NCBI GenBank assembly: GCA_963978545.1
Contig: OZ021727.1
Coordinates: 20,801,943-20,865,942 of the forward strand
Length of the DNA: 64,000 nucleotides
Direction of reading: 5' to 3'
DNA from: Linyphia triangularis
Taxonomy: Eukaryota > Arthropoda > Arachnida > Araneae > Linyphiidae
Of this stretch, positions 1-12,655 are shown in pieces (position 1 is the stretch's first letter; each line of letters opens with the position of its first letter). A model generated the notes under the pieces. It was not told the origin of the DNA, did no database searches, and saw only the letters and a list, made by a program, of their open reading frames with translations. The translations under genes and the position numbers were made by a program.

Positions 1-138
1 AAACACAATTTCGTTCAGTGCTGAAAACCACTATTAATCTAATCATAATACCACAATCTGCGCACTGTTATATAACACTTAGATAAAATTTCCTTTAAGA
101 AGATTTCAGTACGTTCAGAATTTTCGGATTAATCATTT

Positions 139-330
139 CACTGCTTTCGTACTGAGGCCAAGTGACCTCGCATACCAAAGCTGCCGAGTTCGAATCCCAG
201 GTTTCACATGGATGTTCGTAGTGGTTCGGAATCCACGTTAAGCTGTAGATCCCGGCCTGATTAGCCGTTACTGTGCATACAAATCTGTTGATCAGCGTAC
301 AAAACAGCCAACCAACCAGCCTTCGTACTG
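139..330 (+). repeat. tRNA-derived SINE copy
   Basis: A degenerate A-box-like segment near 155 and a clear B box (GAGTTCGAATCCC, about 188) mark a polymerase III promoter. The downstream body (GGTTCGGAATCCACGTTAAG, then GGCCTGATTAGC) recurs in inverted orientation at 17990-18172, so this is a dispersed family rather than a tRNA gene. No cloverleaf closes. Confidence 0.7.
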
Positions 331-619
331 TAATTTTAATTTAAATGTTTTTTGTTCGACACGTACATTATGTTTCCCGGTAGCGAAGTTATAATATTAC
401 TTTAAGACGCAGGTTACGTGTGGGTGGCCTGGGCAACATTAAAACACTGAAAACCATCTTAGCACAACAGTCAATGTCTTCATCCCACATTGAAATTGTT
501 AACTTCTCTATATATAAAAGGCAAAGTCCTCACTCGTCACTAATACTTCCATTTCCCATATAGTCATAACACTGAAAATTGGGACAAATGTCAACAAGTC
601 CGCACATAAAACAAGTACA

Positions 620-963
620 CACAAAAAGTTTTTAATATTAAACCTTTATATGCATTGCCAATTTTTGTATTCATTAGCAAAGCGCCGTTTCTGTTTCCAA
701 AGCGTGCTTGTTTTTAATATTTTAAATTATATCCAAACATCATCTCTATCAGCAAAATTTGCAGTAAGCTACTTTTCGAAACTTATTTATTAAAATGATT
801 ATGAATTTTTGCACTCACATCCAGATATTTTTGATTTGTTCTGATTAAAACAATTTTATTATTTATTTACTAAAACAATTTTGGCAACAGGAAAGAGTTT
901 CATAAATGATTTTTCATAATGCTATTTCAGCTCGATTGGAAGACGTCAAGTTGGTTTATGAAC
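620..963 (+). repeat. Dispersed repeat family R1, copy 1
   Basis: Shares several conserved blocks, such as TTTGGCAACAGGAAAGAGTT and the preceding ACTAAAACAA, with copies at 10575-10740 (minus), 16855-17115, 32130-32620 and 35910-36405 (minus). It has no coding capacity. The full copies are about 490 bp; this one lacks the 3' part. The transposon class is unclear. Confidence 0.75.
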
Positions 964-969
964 CCAAAT

Positions 970-1042
970 GTAACAACTTTTCCTCATAAAAATTAGTATG
1001 TTTTCACAGTGTTAGTATGTTTTCACAACGAAAAAACGTCAA

Positions 1043-1078
<36 letters not shown>

Positions 1079-1895
1079 GAATTCTAGCAAGTTTTTTTCT
1101 AATGAAATATTTCATTTCCTTTCATCCTTGACTTTCGATCGCAAATATGAATGTTTTGTTATTTATAAATTTTGATTTTGAACTGAATTTCCTTTGTAAA
1201 GATGAAATACACCTTGTCGTCAAAGGGTGATCAGAAATGGATCTACTGACCAGAATTGACTTAATATTTATAGTGCATGGGAAACAATAACCTAGTTTTA
1301 GTTTCTAATTAAAATTAGTAAAATATGAACTTGTGTTTTCTTTTCTAATTCCAATTGTCCTCGCCGGTGCTCCTATTTGTCGGAGTTATTTCAAATAGTG
1401 CATTCTAAGTCAAGAAGGTTCCGAATGCAAACTCCACAAACTCAGAAAGTTTAACTAATAAAGTTTAAAGGTTAGTGCGAGCAGTGACAGAGATGGATGA
1501 GTGAGTTATTTTAGACAAGAACACAGCGAGCGAGAAATTCGTTACACTGGATGTCACTTGGAACGTTATTTTATGTCTGTCAAAATGAGTGCAATTTTAT
1601 AAGGATTTTTAATATTTCTTGCGATTAGTAGTGGAAAAAAGAGATATGGTTGAATGGTGTAGATGTGAAATGTAGGAAAGTAAACACAACACTTCTTCAT
1701 GTTATAGTTAAGATTCTTGTTTACAATTTAAAAAAAATAAAAAATTAGAAGCTTATAGATGATTTTTAATGAAATTAATCATAATGGTGTTTTAATTTAT
1801 AGGTTGTTTAGAAGAAGACTTTAACTGCTGCATTTTTTACTTTCAATTACCCATATGTTAACAAAGGATAATGAAAGTATTATTTTCAATAAAAA
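970..1895. other. No gene seen; AT-rich intergenic DNA
   Basis: Only short ORFs. There is a small (AAT)n tract at about 1046-1074. No RNA gene or coding exon could be recognised. Confidence 0.6.
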
Positions 1896-1896
1896 G

Positions 1897-2278
<382 letters not shown>

Positions 2279-2410
2279 CTGATTGAGGAGGACCACCGAC
2301 TCATTGATATATACTAAACCTGTAAATAAAGATATTGAAAAATACAGCACAATAATAAAATTTAAACAACATTAATGTCTTGAAGATCACAACGTGTAGT
2401 TCTTAAAAAT

Positions 2411-2700
2411 TTAAAGTCTGTGCAAAAAGTTCTTGCACCATGAAAAGTTTGTAGAAAGGGAAAAAAACAGTCTCCTCTTCAAAAAGTTTGTGTGAAAGAA
2501 AAAAAAAATATCTTCTTTCAAAAGTTCATAAAAAGAAGAAAAAAAAGTATCTTCTTTAAAAAGTTTGTATGATGGAAAAAATGTCTCTTCTTTCAAAAGT
2601 TCATAAAAAGAAAAAAAAGTCTCTTCATTCAAAAGTTCATGAAAAGAAAAAAAAAGTTATCTTCTGTAAAAAGTTCTTGTAGAAGAAAATTGAAGAAACT
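2411..2700 (-). repeat. Degenerate tandem repeat between integrase and 3' LTR
   Basis: About five diverged units of roughly 50-55 bp, each containing variants of CTTCTTTCAAAAGTTCATAA on the plus strand. One minus-strand frame stays open for 73 codons as a repeat rich in Phe, Glu and Lys. The position downstream of integrase argues for non-coding 3' sequence rather than a gene. Confidence 0.6.
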
Positions 2701-2702
2701 TA

Positions 2703-3740
2703 AGTATCTTCCCAGCACTTCATCATATCAGCTGATGTAGATGTGAGAAGTGGTCCTTAAGTTGTCCCCAGTTTACGGACATCATATCGGTCATTTGGCC
2801 GAATCTTTACCACCTCGTATGGGCCGAAAAACTTTTGACGAAGTTTTAAACCAGTGCCAAACTGCGTTCTTTTGATGGCTACTTTGTCGTGGAGTTTGTA
2901 CTTGTTTGCTGTCTTGCGTCGAGTATTATAGTTGTGCTTGCTTCTTTCTTGCAGCTGTAGTATATTGGTTTTTGCTTGTTCGCGCATTTGTCGTTTATTT
3001 TGGACGAAGGTATGTATGTGTTCTTCTTCGAGGATTTTCTTGATGTTAAGGTCTTCCTTGTTTTTCATTTTAATCCCTATTAAGAGCTCGAAAGGTGTGT
3101 ACTTTGTTGCTGAAGAAACGGTGCTGTTGATTACGCGTTGGACTGCTGGCACATGTTTAAACCATTTATTGGGGTCATCAAGGGATAACTTTGTGATGAC
3201 AGGGATAAGTGTTCCATGAAACTTCTCTACTTGTCCATTTCCACGAGGCTGACCAGTGGTGATTGTGACATGTTCAATTTCCTCATCTTCGCAGTATTTC
3301 TTAAATTCTATTGCTGTAAAGGCTGATCCGCGGTCTGATATTATTCGTTTAGGATTTCCGAAGGTAATTTGTTGGAGTTGAAGTTTATCCAAAGCATCTT
3401 TTGTTGACGTTGACTTAACAGGGTATATCCATATGAATTTGCTAAAGGCACATACCACGGTAAAGATGTATTTGTAATTTTTATTTGTACTTGGAAGTGG
3501 GCCGAGAAAATCGACATGGTAAGTGTCCAACGGGACGTCGCCTTTTGGGATTGGGTGTAGAAATCCTTCTTGTTTTCCAACTTTACGTGAAGAAAGTATG
3601 CATGGAATGCAGTTGGATATTACGCTTTCGACGGTTTTTCTTATATGCGGGAACCAGAATTGTTGTTTCACCAATGCTTTAGTTTTATTGATCCCGAAAT
3701 GGCCTTTATTGTGTTCTATTTGGACTATTTGTTTTTGCAT
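2703..3740 (-). pseudogene. Gypsy integrase, frameshifted at both ends
   Basis: The N-terminal zinc-binding His-His-Cys-Cys region (HNKGHFG, then CIPC) is followed by the catalytic triad: Asp in YHVDFLG, Asp in IISDRGSAF, Glu in GQVEKFH. A GPY/F-type module (FFGPYEVV) lies near the end. The open frame stops at 2757; the expected tail (SADMMK...) continues in another frame to about 2703, so a small indel lies near 2757. At the other end it is out of frame with RNase H by an indel at about 3735-3750. In life it would join the cDNA to host DNA in the nucleus. Confidence 0.9.
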
Positions 3741-5673
3741 GTCTTGTGGTAACTAACAGTTCTTGGTCATTGACCAGTTTGTAAAGAATGTTGTTCTTGT
3801 ATTTGTATTCTGTAGTTGAAGAGTGATCGATTAGATTTTTAATGCCTTGTGTGAATTCGTCCTTTGACTGAGCATCGCAGATTTTCTGGGTTGTTGCATC
3901 AACTTGGATTGACATGACTGGGTAACGACTGAGAGCATCAACATGTGTCATCTGCTTGCCTGGTCTGTGTACTATCTCGTAGTCAAAATCCTCTAACAAC
4001 ATTGCCCATCTGGCAATTTTTGGTGGAACTTCTTTCCTTGACATGGTCTTTTGGAAGGCTTGGCAGTCTGTAATAATTTTGAACTTGGTACCTACAAGGT
4101 AGTGTCTGAATTTCTTTAGTGCTTGAACTATGGCAAGAACTTCTAATTCGTACGATGAATATTTCTCTTCTTGTGGTGATGTCTTATGGCTCATATAATG
4201 TATAGGATGGAAGATGTTATCCGAGTCTGCTTGAAGAAGAATAGCACCAAATCCTTTTGAGGATGCATCACAATGTAACTGTATAGGCGAGCCTTGTTTA
4301 TATAGGTGTAGCACAGGCTCTGTTGACAGTGCCTGCTTCAGTGTTAGAAAAGCTTGTTTTTGGTCTGTACCAAAATAAAAAGGAGTATTGTTCCGTAAAA
4401 GATCACTTAAGGGTCTTGCAATGGCAGCATAATCCCTTATAAACTTCCTAAAAAATCCACTTAGACCCAAGAATGATTGAACATCTTTTGTTGTTTTGGG
4501 CTGTGGAAAACCTAAAACAGCGTTTGTTTTGGCTGTCGAGGGACGAATTGTACCTTTTTCTAAAATGTGCCCGAGAAAGTTGATTTTTCTTTGTAGAAAA
4601 TTGCATTTTTTAAAGTTAAACTCAAGTCCATAGTCGGAAGCTACTTTGAAGACTTGCTTGAGTTTTTCGACACCCTCTAACTCATTGATTGATGGGATGA
4701 TCAAATCGGCTAAATACAAGATCAGTGTATTAGTTTCTAAAAGTTCTCGAAAAACAATCTGTATGAATCTTTGAAAAGCAGACGGCGAGTTGCAAAGTCC
4801 AAACGGGACTTTATTAAATTGATACTGATTATCTGGTGTAATAAAGCTCGTATACTTGCGGCTTGCAGGATCAACGTCTACTTGGTAAAACGAATTCTTG
4901 AGATCTAAATTTGTGTACACGGTAGCCCCTTGTAGCCTGTCGAAGACGTCGTCTATAATAGGAATTGGAAATCGTTCTTTGATTACCACTTTATTCAAAC
5001 GTCTGTAATCAATACACATGCGTGTTGAGCCATCTTGTTTTTTGCACAAAACTATTGGTGAGCAAAAGTCAGAAGTACTTTCTGAAATAATTCCGTCGTT
5101 CAATAGTTGTTTGATTTGCCTGTTAACTTCCAATTTCTCGGTGATTGATAAACGGCGTGCCCGCTGAAAGATTGGCGTTTCATCCGATAAAAAAATCTTC
5201 ATTTGAAAATTTGTACTTTTTATTTTATTTGGTTTATAAAATTTTACCATATCCGTAACAGTATCCCGCAAGTTATCGTCGTTAATGTGCAAGAAATCCG
5301 CTTCGTTTAAACTCACGCTATCCCCAATCGTAAACAGAAAAGGTAAACAGTCAACGTGTGCTGTTTGTTTACATTCTGGACCATGAGCTTCTGGTTTTGA
5401 GCCTTTTCCTGCGTCTTCTGTTCTAACACAAACTTCGCCTACTTCATCAGGATCTTCCAATGACCGCTCGTCTATTCTCCTGGGGACATTAAGCCCCGCC
5501 TCCGTCAACGAAGAGCCGGTATTTTCCGTTGAGTTATCCTTTGTATGACCTTGACACGTGCCTTCTTTTTGAGTTTCCGGAATCGTAAGGATTTCAGAAG
5601 CATTTAAAATTTCGTTATTGTTGTCAGCAGGAAAAGTGATATATTCAGAGTTCTTTTTGAAGCAACATTGCAT
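3706..5673 (-). pseudogene. Gypsy reverse transcriptase-RNase H
   Basis: 655-codon frame. An N-terminal linker of about 140 residues leads into the RT domain (SPIVLCKKQDGSTRMCIDYR, NLDLKNSFYQV, FGLCNSPSAFQRF). The catalytic box reads YLAD instead of YxDD: codon 4708-4710 is GCC (Ala) where Asp is required, a single-base change. RNase H follows, with HCDASSKGFG, YELEVLAI and ITDCQAF supplying the acidic residues. The frame ends where it should run on into integrase. Its start overlaps gag by 70 bases in the -1 frame, implying ribosomal frameshifting in the ancestor. Confidence 0.92.
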
Positions 5674-7187
5674 TTTTTTTTCGCGCGGGTTTCGAATCGG
5701 TTTTCAATCGGAAGTGGGTCTCGTGTTTTTATGCTTTCGTATACGTTAGGTGGAATTATTAAATTCGAACATAAGTCGTCACAAGCTGCTGCCGTAACTA
5801 GAATTGGATTTTTTTTCTTTGGATGAGCTAGATTTATTTTTGTCAACTTCGCTTTTTGTGTGGAACCGAAAGCTCCTGTGAGGGTTATTGATCCGTCATA
5901 GACTGTTGAGGGTGGTAATACACTGGTTTTTACACAAGTTATATTAGTACCTCCATCGATCAAAGTTTTTATTTTTTTATCATCGATAAGAACATCTTCG
6001 TACTGTAGCTTATTGAAATATTTATCGCGGTTGTAATTTCTTCCGGTTTCTATTTCGCAGACGTGATTATTTGGTGCATTTGGCCTAAAATTATCGTTGT
6101 TGTTACGGTGATTGTAAGAACCCCTTGGCGGTCTGTTAAATGACCCTCTGTATTGGTTTTGCGTATTTTTGTTTTGGAAATTCTGCCCGCTGTTGTATGT
6201 TTGTTGCTGATGATTTGTTTCGCTTAGAGATTTACGTTTAGACGTAAAGTAAATATCACACTCTTTTGCAAGTTCTTTAGGTTCTAGCCAATCTTCCCCT
6301 TGGCGAACGGCGATGTGTGCTTGTGTTTGGTGGTCAAGTGTGCTGAAAAGTTTATCCGACACCTTTAATTTACATAGTGTTTCGTAGTCAGTGGCGTTGC
6401 GTACCTTACAGTAATATGCGAATGATTGTGATAGCCTTGACCCAAATTGCGTATGCGACTCGTTCGGCATGCGTTGGCTCCTTCGAAAATTAAGAAGACA
6501 TTCTTGTGGCGTGGGTTGAAATTGGCGCAGGACAATACTTTTGACTTGTTCGTAATTTTTTAGGTCGTTCTCCGAAATATTTAGTAAAATGTAACTAGCC
6601 TGTTCGCCCAGTATACTAATCAAAATTTCCGATTTTGCATCATCTGGGACATTTTTTGTCGTAAACGCACGTTCCAGAGACTGAAAGAATAAATTGTAGT
6701 TTTCTGGTCTCGACGGGACTGGCATGCTTAGCGTTCGAACACTGCGAAGAAGACTTTCGATATTTGGACTTGCTTCGGTTGCTGTGGTACTTCCAGTACT
6801 AGTTTGGTTTAATGCAGTAGTATTTTTAAGAGCTGTGAGCTCGAGTTGTCGTTCTATCTGTGCAAGTTTAACTTTTTCGATTTCTTTTTGATTTTCAAAC
6901 TTAATTTTTTCGATTTCTTTTTGCTTTTCTAACTTAATTTTTTCGATTTCTTTTTGCTTTTCATTCTTATCATCTTCGATTTGCTTTAGTTTTTCATTAG
7001 CCTCTTGGGTTTTTCAATCCTCTACAACTGTTGTTATTAAATCTTTAACGAAATCTGGATCTTTAACGAAAATTTAACTTTTTTCGATTAAGTCTTTTAA
7101 TTTTAGAATTGTGGTACCATCCGGTACAACAATATCTAACTCAGCGGCGACAAATACGAGATCTTGCTTTCTGATATTTTTAAACAT
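5604..7187 (-). pseudogene. Gypsy gag-protease polyprotein, two in-frame stops
   Basis: A likely ATG at 7185-7187 begins a SAP-like N-terminus, followed by a Lys/Glu-rich coiled coil with repeated KEIEKIK units (about 6855-7010), then capsid-type sequence and a basic Asn/Gly/Arg-rich stretch instead of CCHC zinc knuckles. Near the end, LIDGGTNI looks like a retroviral aspartic-protease active site, where DSG or DTG is usual. A TAA at about 7078 and a TGA at about 7016 interrupt the frame; the longest clean part is 5604-6725. Gag would package the RNA; protease would cut the polyprotein. Confidence 0.85.
5673..5681 (-). promoter_or_regulatory. Probable -1 frameshift site (A9 run) at gag/pol overlap
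   Basis: On the minus strand the gag codons AAA AAA AAA TGC form a nine-A slippery run exactly where the pol frame opens one base back. A -1 slip on A-AAA-AAA would fuse Gag-Pro to RT. I could not assess a downstream pseudoknot. Confidence 0.5.
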
Positions 7188-7189
7188 AA

Positions 7190-7806
7190 TTAATAATAAG
7201 ATGGATCCTACCTGCGTTTCTTGATTTTACTTCGCTTTTGGAGCTGTATCCGTTTTATGTTGTTGCTCTTTCGAAGAGTACTCGTTGCTTCTGGTTTCTG
7301 GTTCGTAGTAGTTGGTCGATGTGGAATAACTTTGCTGACTTCGTTGAACTTCTGCTTGACGGCTGAAGTGGGACTTGTTCGGCGAAGCGACAGTGTTGTG
7401 GTTGCAGGTTCGAGTTGGCTCAGGATTCTGTATTCTTGCTGGCTATGTGGAATAACGATGCTATCTTCGTTGAACTTCTGCTTGACGGCTGAAGTGAGAC
7501 TTGTTCGGCGAAGCGAGTATTATGCAGTTGTATAATGACGACGCTGGTTGATGAGTTTTCCTTTTATTTGTAGATTCCACTGGTGGTCGCTGACTGCTGC
7601 GGTAATTCGTGAAGAGGATTTTGGTTTGACCTCTGGATGCGTGGAAGTGCAGTTTTTATTTCGTGAAGAGGATTTTGGTTTGACCTCTGTATGCGTGGAA
7701 GTAAAGTTTTTTTTTTTTTTCGTGAAGAGGATTTTGGTTTGACCTCTGGATGCGTGGAAGTGCAGTTTTTTAAATATTTTTTTCATCGTATTCTCGCGGG
7801 TAAAAA
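7190..7806 (-). other. Gypsy 5' leader with two tandem repeat sets
   Basis: Two copies of a unit of about 140 bp (7313-7450 and 7450-7517, sharing CTTCTGCTTGACGGCTGAAG) and three of about 60 bp (7609-7770, sharing GAGGATTTTGGTTTGACCTC). No gene is supported here; the open frames are by-products of the repeats. The leader would hold packaging signals. Confidence 0.65.
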
Positions 7807-7822
7807 GCACGGCGAGCCCCCA
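7807..7822 (-). other. Primer binding site, proline-tRNA type
   Basis: Directly inside the 5' LTR the minus strand reads TGGGGGCTCG, the 3'-end complement of tRNA-Pro as used by murine leukaemia virus and some gypsy elements. The match fades after about 10 bases. Confidence 0.7.
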
Positions 7823-8032
7823 TGTTGTATGATGAAGGGGTAAAAGTGAAAGAGGCCAATTAAATGGACAGCAGGTTTATTCGTGCATAAGATAGAAATA
7901 GGTTCTTAAACCTAAACTAGGAGAGGCTACTTCCACGTCCGTTCACCTTCACTCCTTCAATCATACTCTCTCTGGCGACGAAGTCGCCGCTAGGGGATTA
8001 CATAAGCAGCGCCCTCTACATCCATGGGGATA
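7823..8032 (-). repeat. 5' LTR of the gypsy element
   Basis: 210 bp, near-identical to 2054-2278. Its outer end lacks the last three bases (ACA on the plus strand) and runs straight into TATATATA, so the LTR edge or the target duplication was lost, perhaps by slippage in the AT tract. Confidence 0.92.
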
Positions 8033-8084
8033 TTATATATATACAGAGAGAGAGAAAGAGAGGAGAAGAAGTCTAGAGAAAATG

Positions 8085-8360
8085 TCCATCTGTGTGTCTA
8101 TGTGTACGCAGTCAGCATAACTCGAGGAATGAATTGACCTATGATGCTCAAATTTGGTCTATTGGCTAGTGGTGACCATGGGCCCTACCATTAAGGTTTT
8201 CGTTTCGTTAAAATTGCTCTGCCATTGAAAATCATATTTTTCAATAACTGCTAAAAAACGACTCTAATGATTTCGAACAAAATCACTGTGGTTAATACCT
8301 CTTAAGGTGTTCTAAACATCTCCACATCCGAAATTCCCATAAAAATGCTATAAAAAAGTA
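8085..8360 (+). repeat. Dispersed repeat family R2, copy 1
   Basis: Matches 62462-62745 in inverted orientation over the whole length, with shared blocks such as CTGCCATTGAAAA and the Ala-type AAAAATGCT end. No coding potential. Similarity looks around 70%, so the copies are old. Confidence 0.65.
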
Positions 8361-10496
8361 AAAAGCTAAAAAAAATAATGTCTTTAACACATAGTTCTTT
8401 TTCTTTGAGCATCACCCATCAACGACTGTTTCTTCTCTGTTGCATTTACAAAAAAGAATACTATAAGAATTATCGAAACGTATATCGCCAAACTCGTCAT
8501 TTTGATGGGCTTCTTTTTTTTAAATGCCCATATAAGAAATATCGGCAAACTGTCAATTTTTTCTGAATGTATGATGCAGATAAAAAAAACTCCAAGTGAC
8601 ATCAATTCATGTCAGTGTAGTAGAGTAATTGAAATTTGCGATGTTCCGCACGCCTAGTTCAGTGATTTGTATGGGAATAAGTGTATTTATTTTAGTTCCA
8701 GCCTAAGACACGATATTAGATGGTATGTGTCAGAATGCTACCAAAAGCACGACCTTATAGTGGTAAATATTAATAACCTCAAATTCAAACAAAGATGAAT
8801 TTTGAAGAAGAAGATTTATTATTAAAAATAATATTACTTGTAAAATGCATCTCCTTACCTACCACAATTGTTTGTTAACTAATCGTTACAGACATATAAA
8901 CTACTCAAAACCAATATTATGACGTAAGGTCGAAATCCACTCAATTATTCATATATGATTAAACTTTGTCTGACTGAAGTAATAATAATAAGAGAATGTA
9001 AATAAGTCACAATGGCGAAGTACGATCAGGATCATTTGGCTGCAGCACGGGTGGTAGTCCTAGAAAGGCTTAGTGTCATCTCCGCTGGAACTCGAATTGT
9101 AGACATCAATGGCCGGAGAACTTCCACGATAGCTCCGTGTATTCCCCCTGTCCATCACGGTTACAGTGGTACGCAAGCGTCAAATGGATAGAAAAGACAT
9201 CGTGATAGATGGTGATGAAGATGATAATAGCCCCCCCCCCCCTTATTCTGGCATTGCGTTCCCTGCCTTTTACTCTAGCCAAAGTCCGTCCCCCAAACCA
9301 CGCCAACGCTGCTTTGCTGGCTATTCCAAAAACGTGTGTTATATTCATTGGTTGCTTTGAATACCGGTTCATAAAGAATCAACATGCCAATGGAAAATAA
9401 AGGCATTTAGTTAAGCAACTTTAGAGACAATGGGAATATTCTAAAAAGGATGTGTTACTCTTTGCAAACCGCCCTAAGATGTATTTTAAATAAATGCCAT
9501 ACTACATAATAGTGTGTGAGGGAAATGTATTGATTTTCAATCTTTGAGTGAACACTACAACATTATCAGAGTCTGGTGGATGGATATTTTTGCGAATCAC
9601 AGCAATCCTTTGTAAAGCAACTTTTTCGGTAGAAATCGGCCTTTTCACTTTCAAACTAGCTTCTTAAATACGATCAATGTGAATCAAAGTGTGTTAGCCC
9701 ATCACTAAATTTTAAGTTTTGGTGCAGATAGCTCCTAAGTTCAGCAGTTCAAAGCAAATAAAGTCAGTTTTCTTAAGCCCATTTTCTTTTCTCAAACCAT
9801 TTCCACGGCAGTACACATTTCTATCTTTATCCCATTCCTCTGTCGACTTGGAGTACTTTTCAATTGCACACCGTCTTTTAGCATCCCGCAAACGAATAAG
9901 CATATAAACTTATTAGAAAAGTAAAAAAAATATATATTTAAAATGAAAAATATATTCTTCATTTTGGTCTTATGGATCTCGGATGGTTTAAATGTCATAC
10001 ATCATGTTAAAAATAACACATAACTACTCCCACATCTAACCAGGAAGTTGAAGTCTGACTTCTGCATATAATAGGACAATTAGTGTATTTAGTTATGGTA
10101 GAAAATTGATAAATGAGCATTGTGCAACATGATTACTAAAAAAACTTTATATACCCAACATGATATATTTGATGCATACAAAACTTGTGTATGGTTGGAG
10201 AGAACGCATTGTACGAGTTGTTGGGCGATATATACAAAACTTATATTTACTACCCAACTTTCTAAACAAAGAGACTTAAGCAAAGTCATGAAAGACACCA
10301 CCACGCCATTATGCTTTCGCACTTTTTCGCATGGATTTTCTGCTACTTTTGCTCGTATAGTGTTCCAAAAGGAGAGAATAAATCATAAAAAAATTAAATA
10401 TCTATTTGGGAATTTTCTGGTGTTTAGGATGAACTCGCTTTCTTGGGACACATTTGATATGGTAAAAACAATTGTGCTATGGTCAAATAAATAATA

Positions 10497-10547
<51 letters not shown>

Positions 10548-10570
10548 ATTCAATCAGAATAAATAAATGA
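8361..10570. other. No supported gene; AT-rich intergenic DNA
   Basis: Contains a C-run at 9229-9242, a short ATG frame at 9012 without family resemblance, and an (AAAT)n microsatellite at about 10497-10550. I found no splice-bounded exon or RNA gene. Confidence 0.5.
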
Positions 10571-10574
10571 TATT

Positions 10575-10740
10575 TGGTTGACGTTCCCATTCATTTTTAA
10601 TAAATAAATTTTGAAACTTAGTTTGCCGCACATTTTGCTGATAGAAATGTTTTTGATATCGGCGCTCTGTTAATGAATATAAAAATTGACAATGCATGTA
10701 AGGAAATTTTTTAAAACTCTGTTTTTATGGGTTATATTTT
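10575..10740 (-). repeat. Dispersed repeat family R1, copy 2 (fragment)
   Basis: Carries the R1 blocks GAAATGTTTTTGAT and TTAATGAATATAAAAATTG in the same orientation as copy 35910-36405. It is cut short relative to the full unit. Confidence 0.7.
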
Positions 10741-10788
10741 TCCACTCATCCTTTGTAGAATGTTACAAGTACTCGAAATACAAAATAT

Positions 10789-10999
10789 GGGTATTCTTAC
10801 GTTAGCCGGGTACAAGATAAAAACTGTCAAATTGCAACAATAACTCATCCAAACTAACAACCTTCATATCATTTAAAATTCCTATAACAAATCGTAAACA
10901 TTTAGTCTTGGTAGTATATTTATACGTCATTTAAACGTGTAAACATTTAGGCTTGGCGGTATCTGCACCAAGTGGTATCCTGCTAACGGAAGAGTACCA
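10789..10999. repeat. MITE family M1, full copy
   Basis: Terminal inverted repeats of about 25 bp (CTTACGTTAGCCGGGTAC at the left; GTATCCTGCTAACGGAAG at the right) enclose about 160 bp of non-coding DNA. Related copies lie at 13930-13970 (one end) and 40539-40788. Confidence 0.7.
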
Positions 11000-11789
11000 A
11001 AATATGTCTACTTAATGTCAAAATCACGTTGATGAACCAAAATTCCTAAATAAAAATTCAACATTCTTATTGTATTGAAAGAAGTGGGGAAAACCAAACG
11101 TCGAAAAAAGATGGTAGGGTTTATACGTTTCTTATTCATATGTGACCCATGGCGTTTTTACATATTTGCTAATATTTTGTCATAGTGGAAAGAATTTTTT
11201 AATAGTAATTTTTGACAATATGACTCAAATGAAATTTAAAAAGTATGTTTAGGAAATTTTAAAATTAATTTAATTATCAATAAAATAAAAACAATTGAGT
11301 CCAAAATGTGGATAATTTTTTTTTTTTAAATTCTGTACCACTTTTTTCGGTGAAAAGGTTGTACTATGCAAACAAAATTAAGATGAACTTACAAGTATTC
11401 GTCATAAAGATCCTTCATGAAGATTTCATGTGTACATCTACGTTCATCTCAAAGCAATTTAAACAAAAGCAAAACATAAAACGATAAAAATATATTCTTC
11501 TAAAACAATCATCATAAGAAAACGTAGAAAAATAACTCAGTTTTCAACTTGGTTGTGTTTCTTTATTGAATACATTTGTTTTACTAGACAGATGAATGAT
11601 TTTAAGTTTAGTTTTTCTTCGTCATTTGGGAAAACTCTCATTATTATATGACTTTCGCTTCTGCATTTGATGGAGATATTACGGAGATGTAAGAACAAGG
11701 ATGACACCGTTAAAAGTCATTAAGATGGCACGGATATGAGTATGTTATCAAGGCAAATTCTATGTTCTTAAGATGTCTTGACGATTTTG
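11000..11789. other. No gene seen
   Basis: AT-rich DNA without long open frames, splice-bounded exons or RNA genes that I could recognise. Confidence 0.6.
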
Positions 11790-12655
11790 GTTGATCTAAA
11801 GAGAAGGCAGACGACTCTTTATCAGAGTATTTTTCCACTTATTTGAAGTCTTGCATAAGGACAAGTCCTCCAATTTCGCACGATGTTTAGAGGGTTGATG
11901 TCAAACGGATATACACGTGGGTATTATGATATAGGTACAAATCTTCTTCGTGTGATCTTAAGACGTCTACGATATCTCTCATCATGACAAGTCCCCCAAG
12001 TTGTTGAGATGCTTAGAGGGTTGCAGTCGATCGAATGTACACATGGATGTAACCATCTAGATACAACTTTTCTTCATGTGATCTTGAGACTTCAATGATG
12101 TCTCTCATCAAGTTAAGTCCTCCAAGTTCTTTGATGTTTAGAGGGTTGCTGACGATCGAATATGCACGTGAATATGACCATATAGATACAACTGTTCCTC
12201 AGATGGTTTTAGCAGGCAAATTTCATGATTGAAACAAGTGCTCCAGGCTCGTGATATCTTTAGAGCTTCGCTGTTGATCAAATGAGTAAGTGGCTGGGAC
12301 CATCTAGGTCGTCAGTTATGGTCTTGAGCTACGTAGAGTAATACTAGTCTAGAGGATGTGTCTTCCAGATTACAGTTTCTCACATCCATGTTCATGAAGT
12401 GGTACTTGATTTAACGGTTTCATTGATGGTGTTGAAAACTGTTAGAAAAAGGCTCGTGATATCTTTGGAGCTTTGCTGTCGATAGAATGAGTAAGTGGCT
12501 GGGACCATCTAGATCATCAGTTATGGTCTTGAGCTACGCAAAGTAATACTAGTCTAGAGCATGTGTCTTCCAGATTACAGTTTCTTACATCCATGTTCAT
12601 GAAGTGGTACTTGATTTAACGGTTTTAATGATGATGTTGAAAACTGTAAGAAAAA
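11790..12655. repeat. Two adjoining tandem-repeat arrays (126 bp and 205 bp)
   Basis: The block GATGTTTAGAGGGTTG or a variant recurs at 11882, 12008 and 12133, a period of 125-126 bp, three to four diverged units. A second array follows at once: two 205-bp units starting at 12246 and 12451 (GGCTCGTGATATCTTT), about 92% alike. The 205-bp unit has parts in common with the 126-bp unit, suggesting a higher-order derivative. Frames are not conserved between units. Confidence 0.85.

Noticed and set aside
9012..9188. Short ATG frame starting MAKYDQDHLAAARVVVLERL
   Set aside because: Protein-like composition, but under 60 codons, with no splice sites or recognisable family; the opposite strand is equally open.
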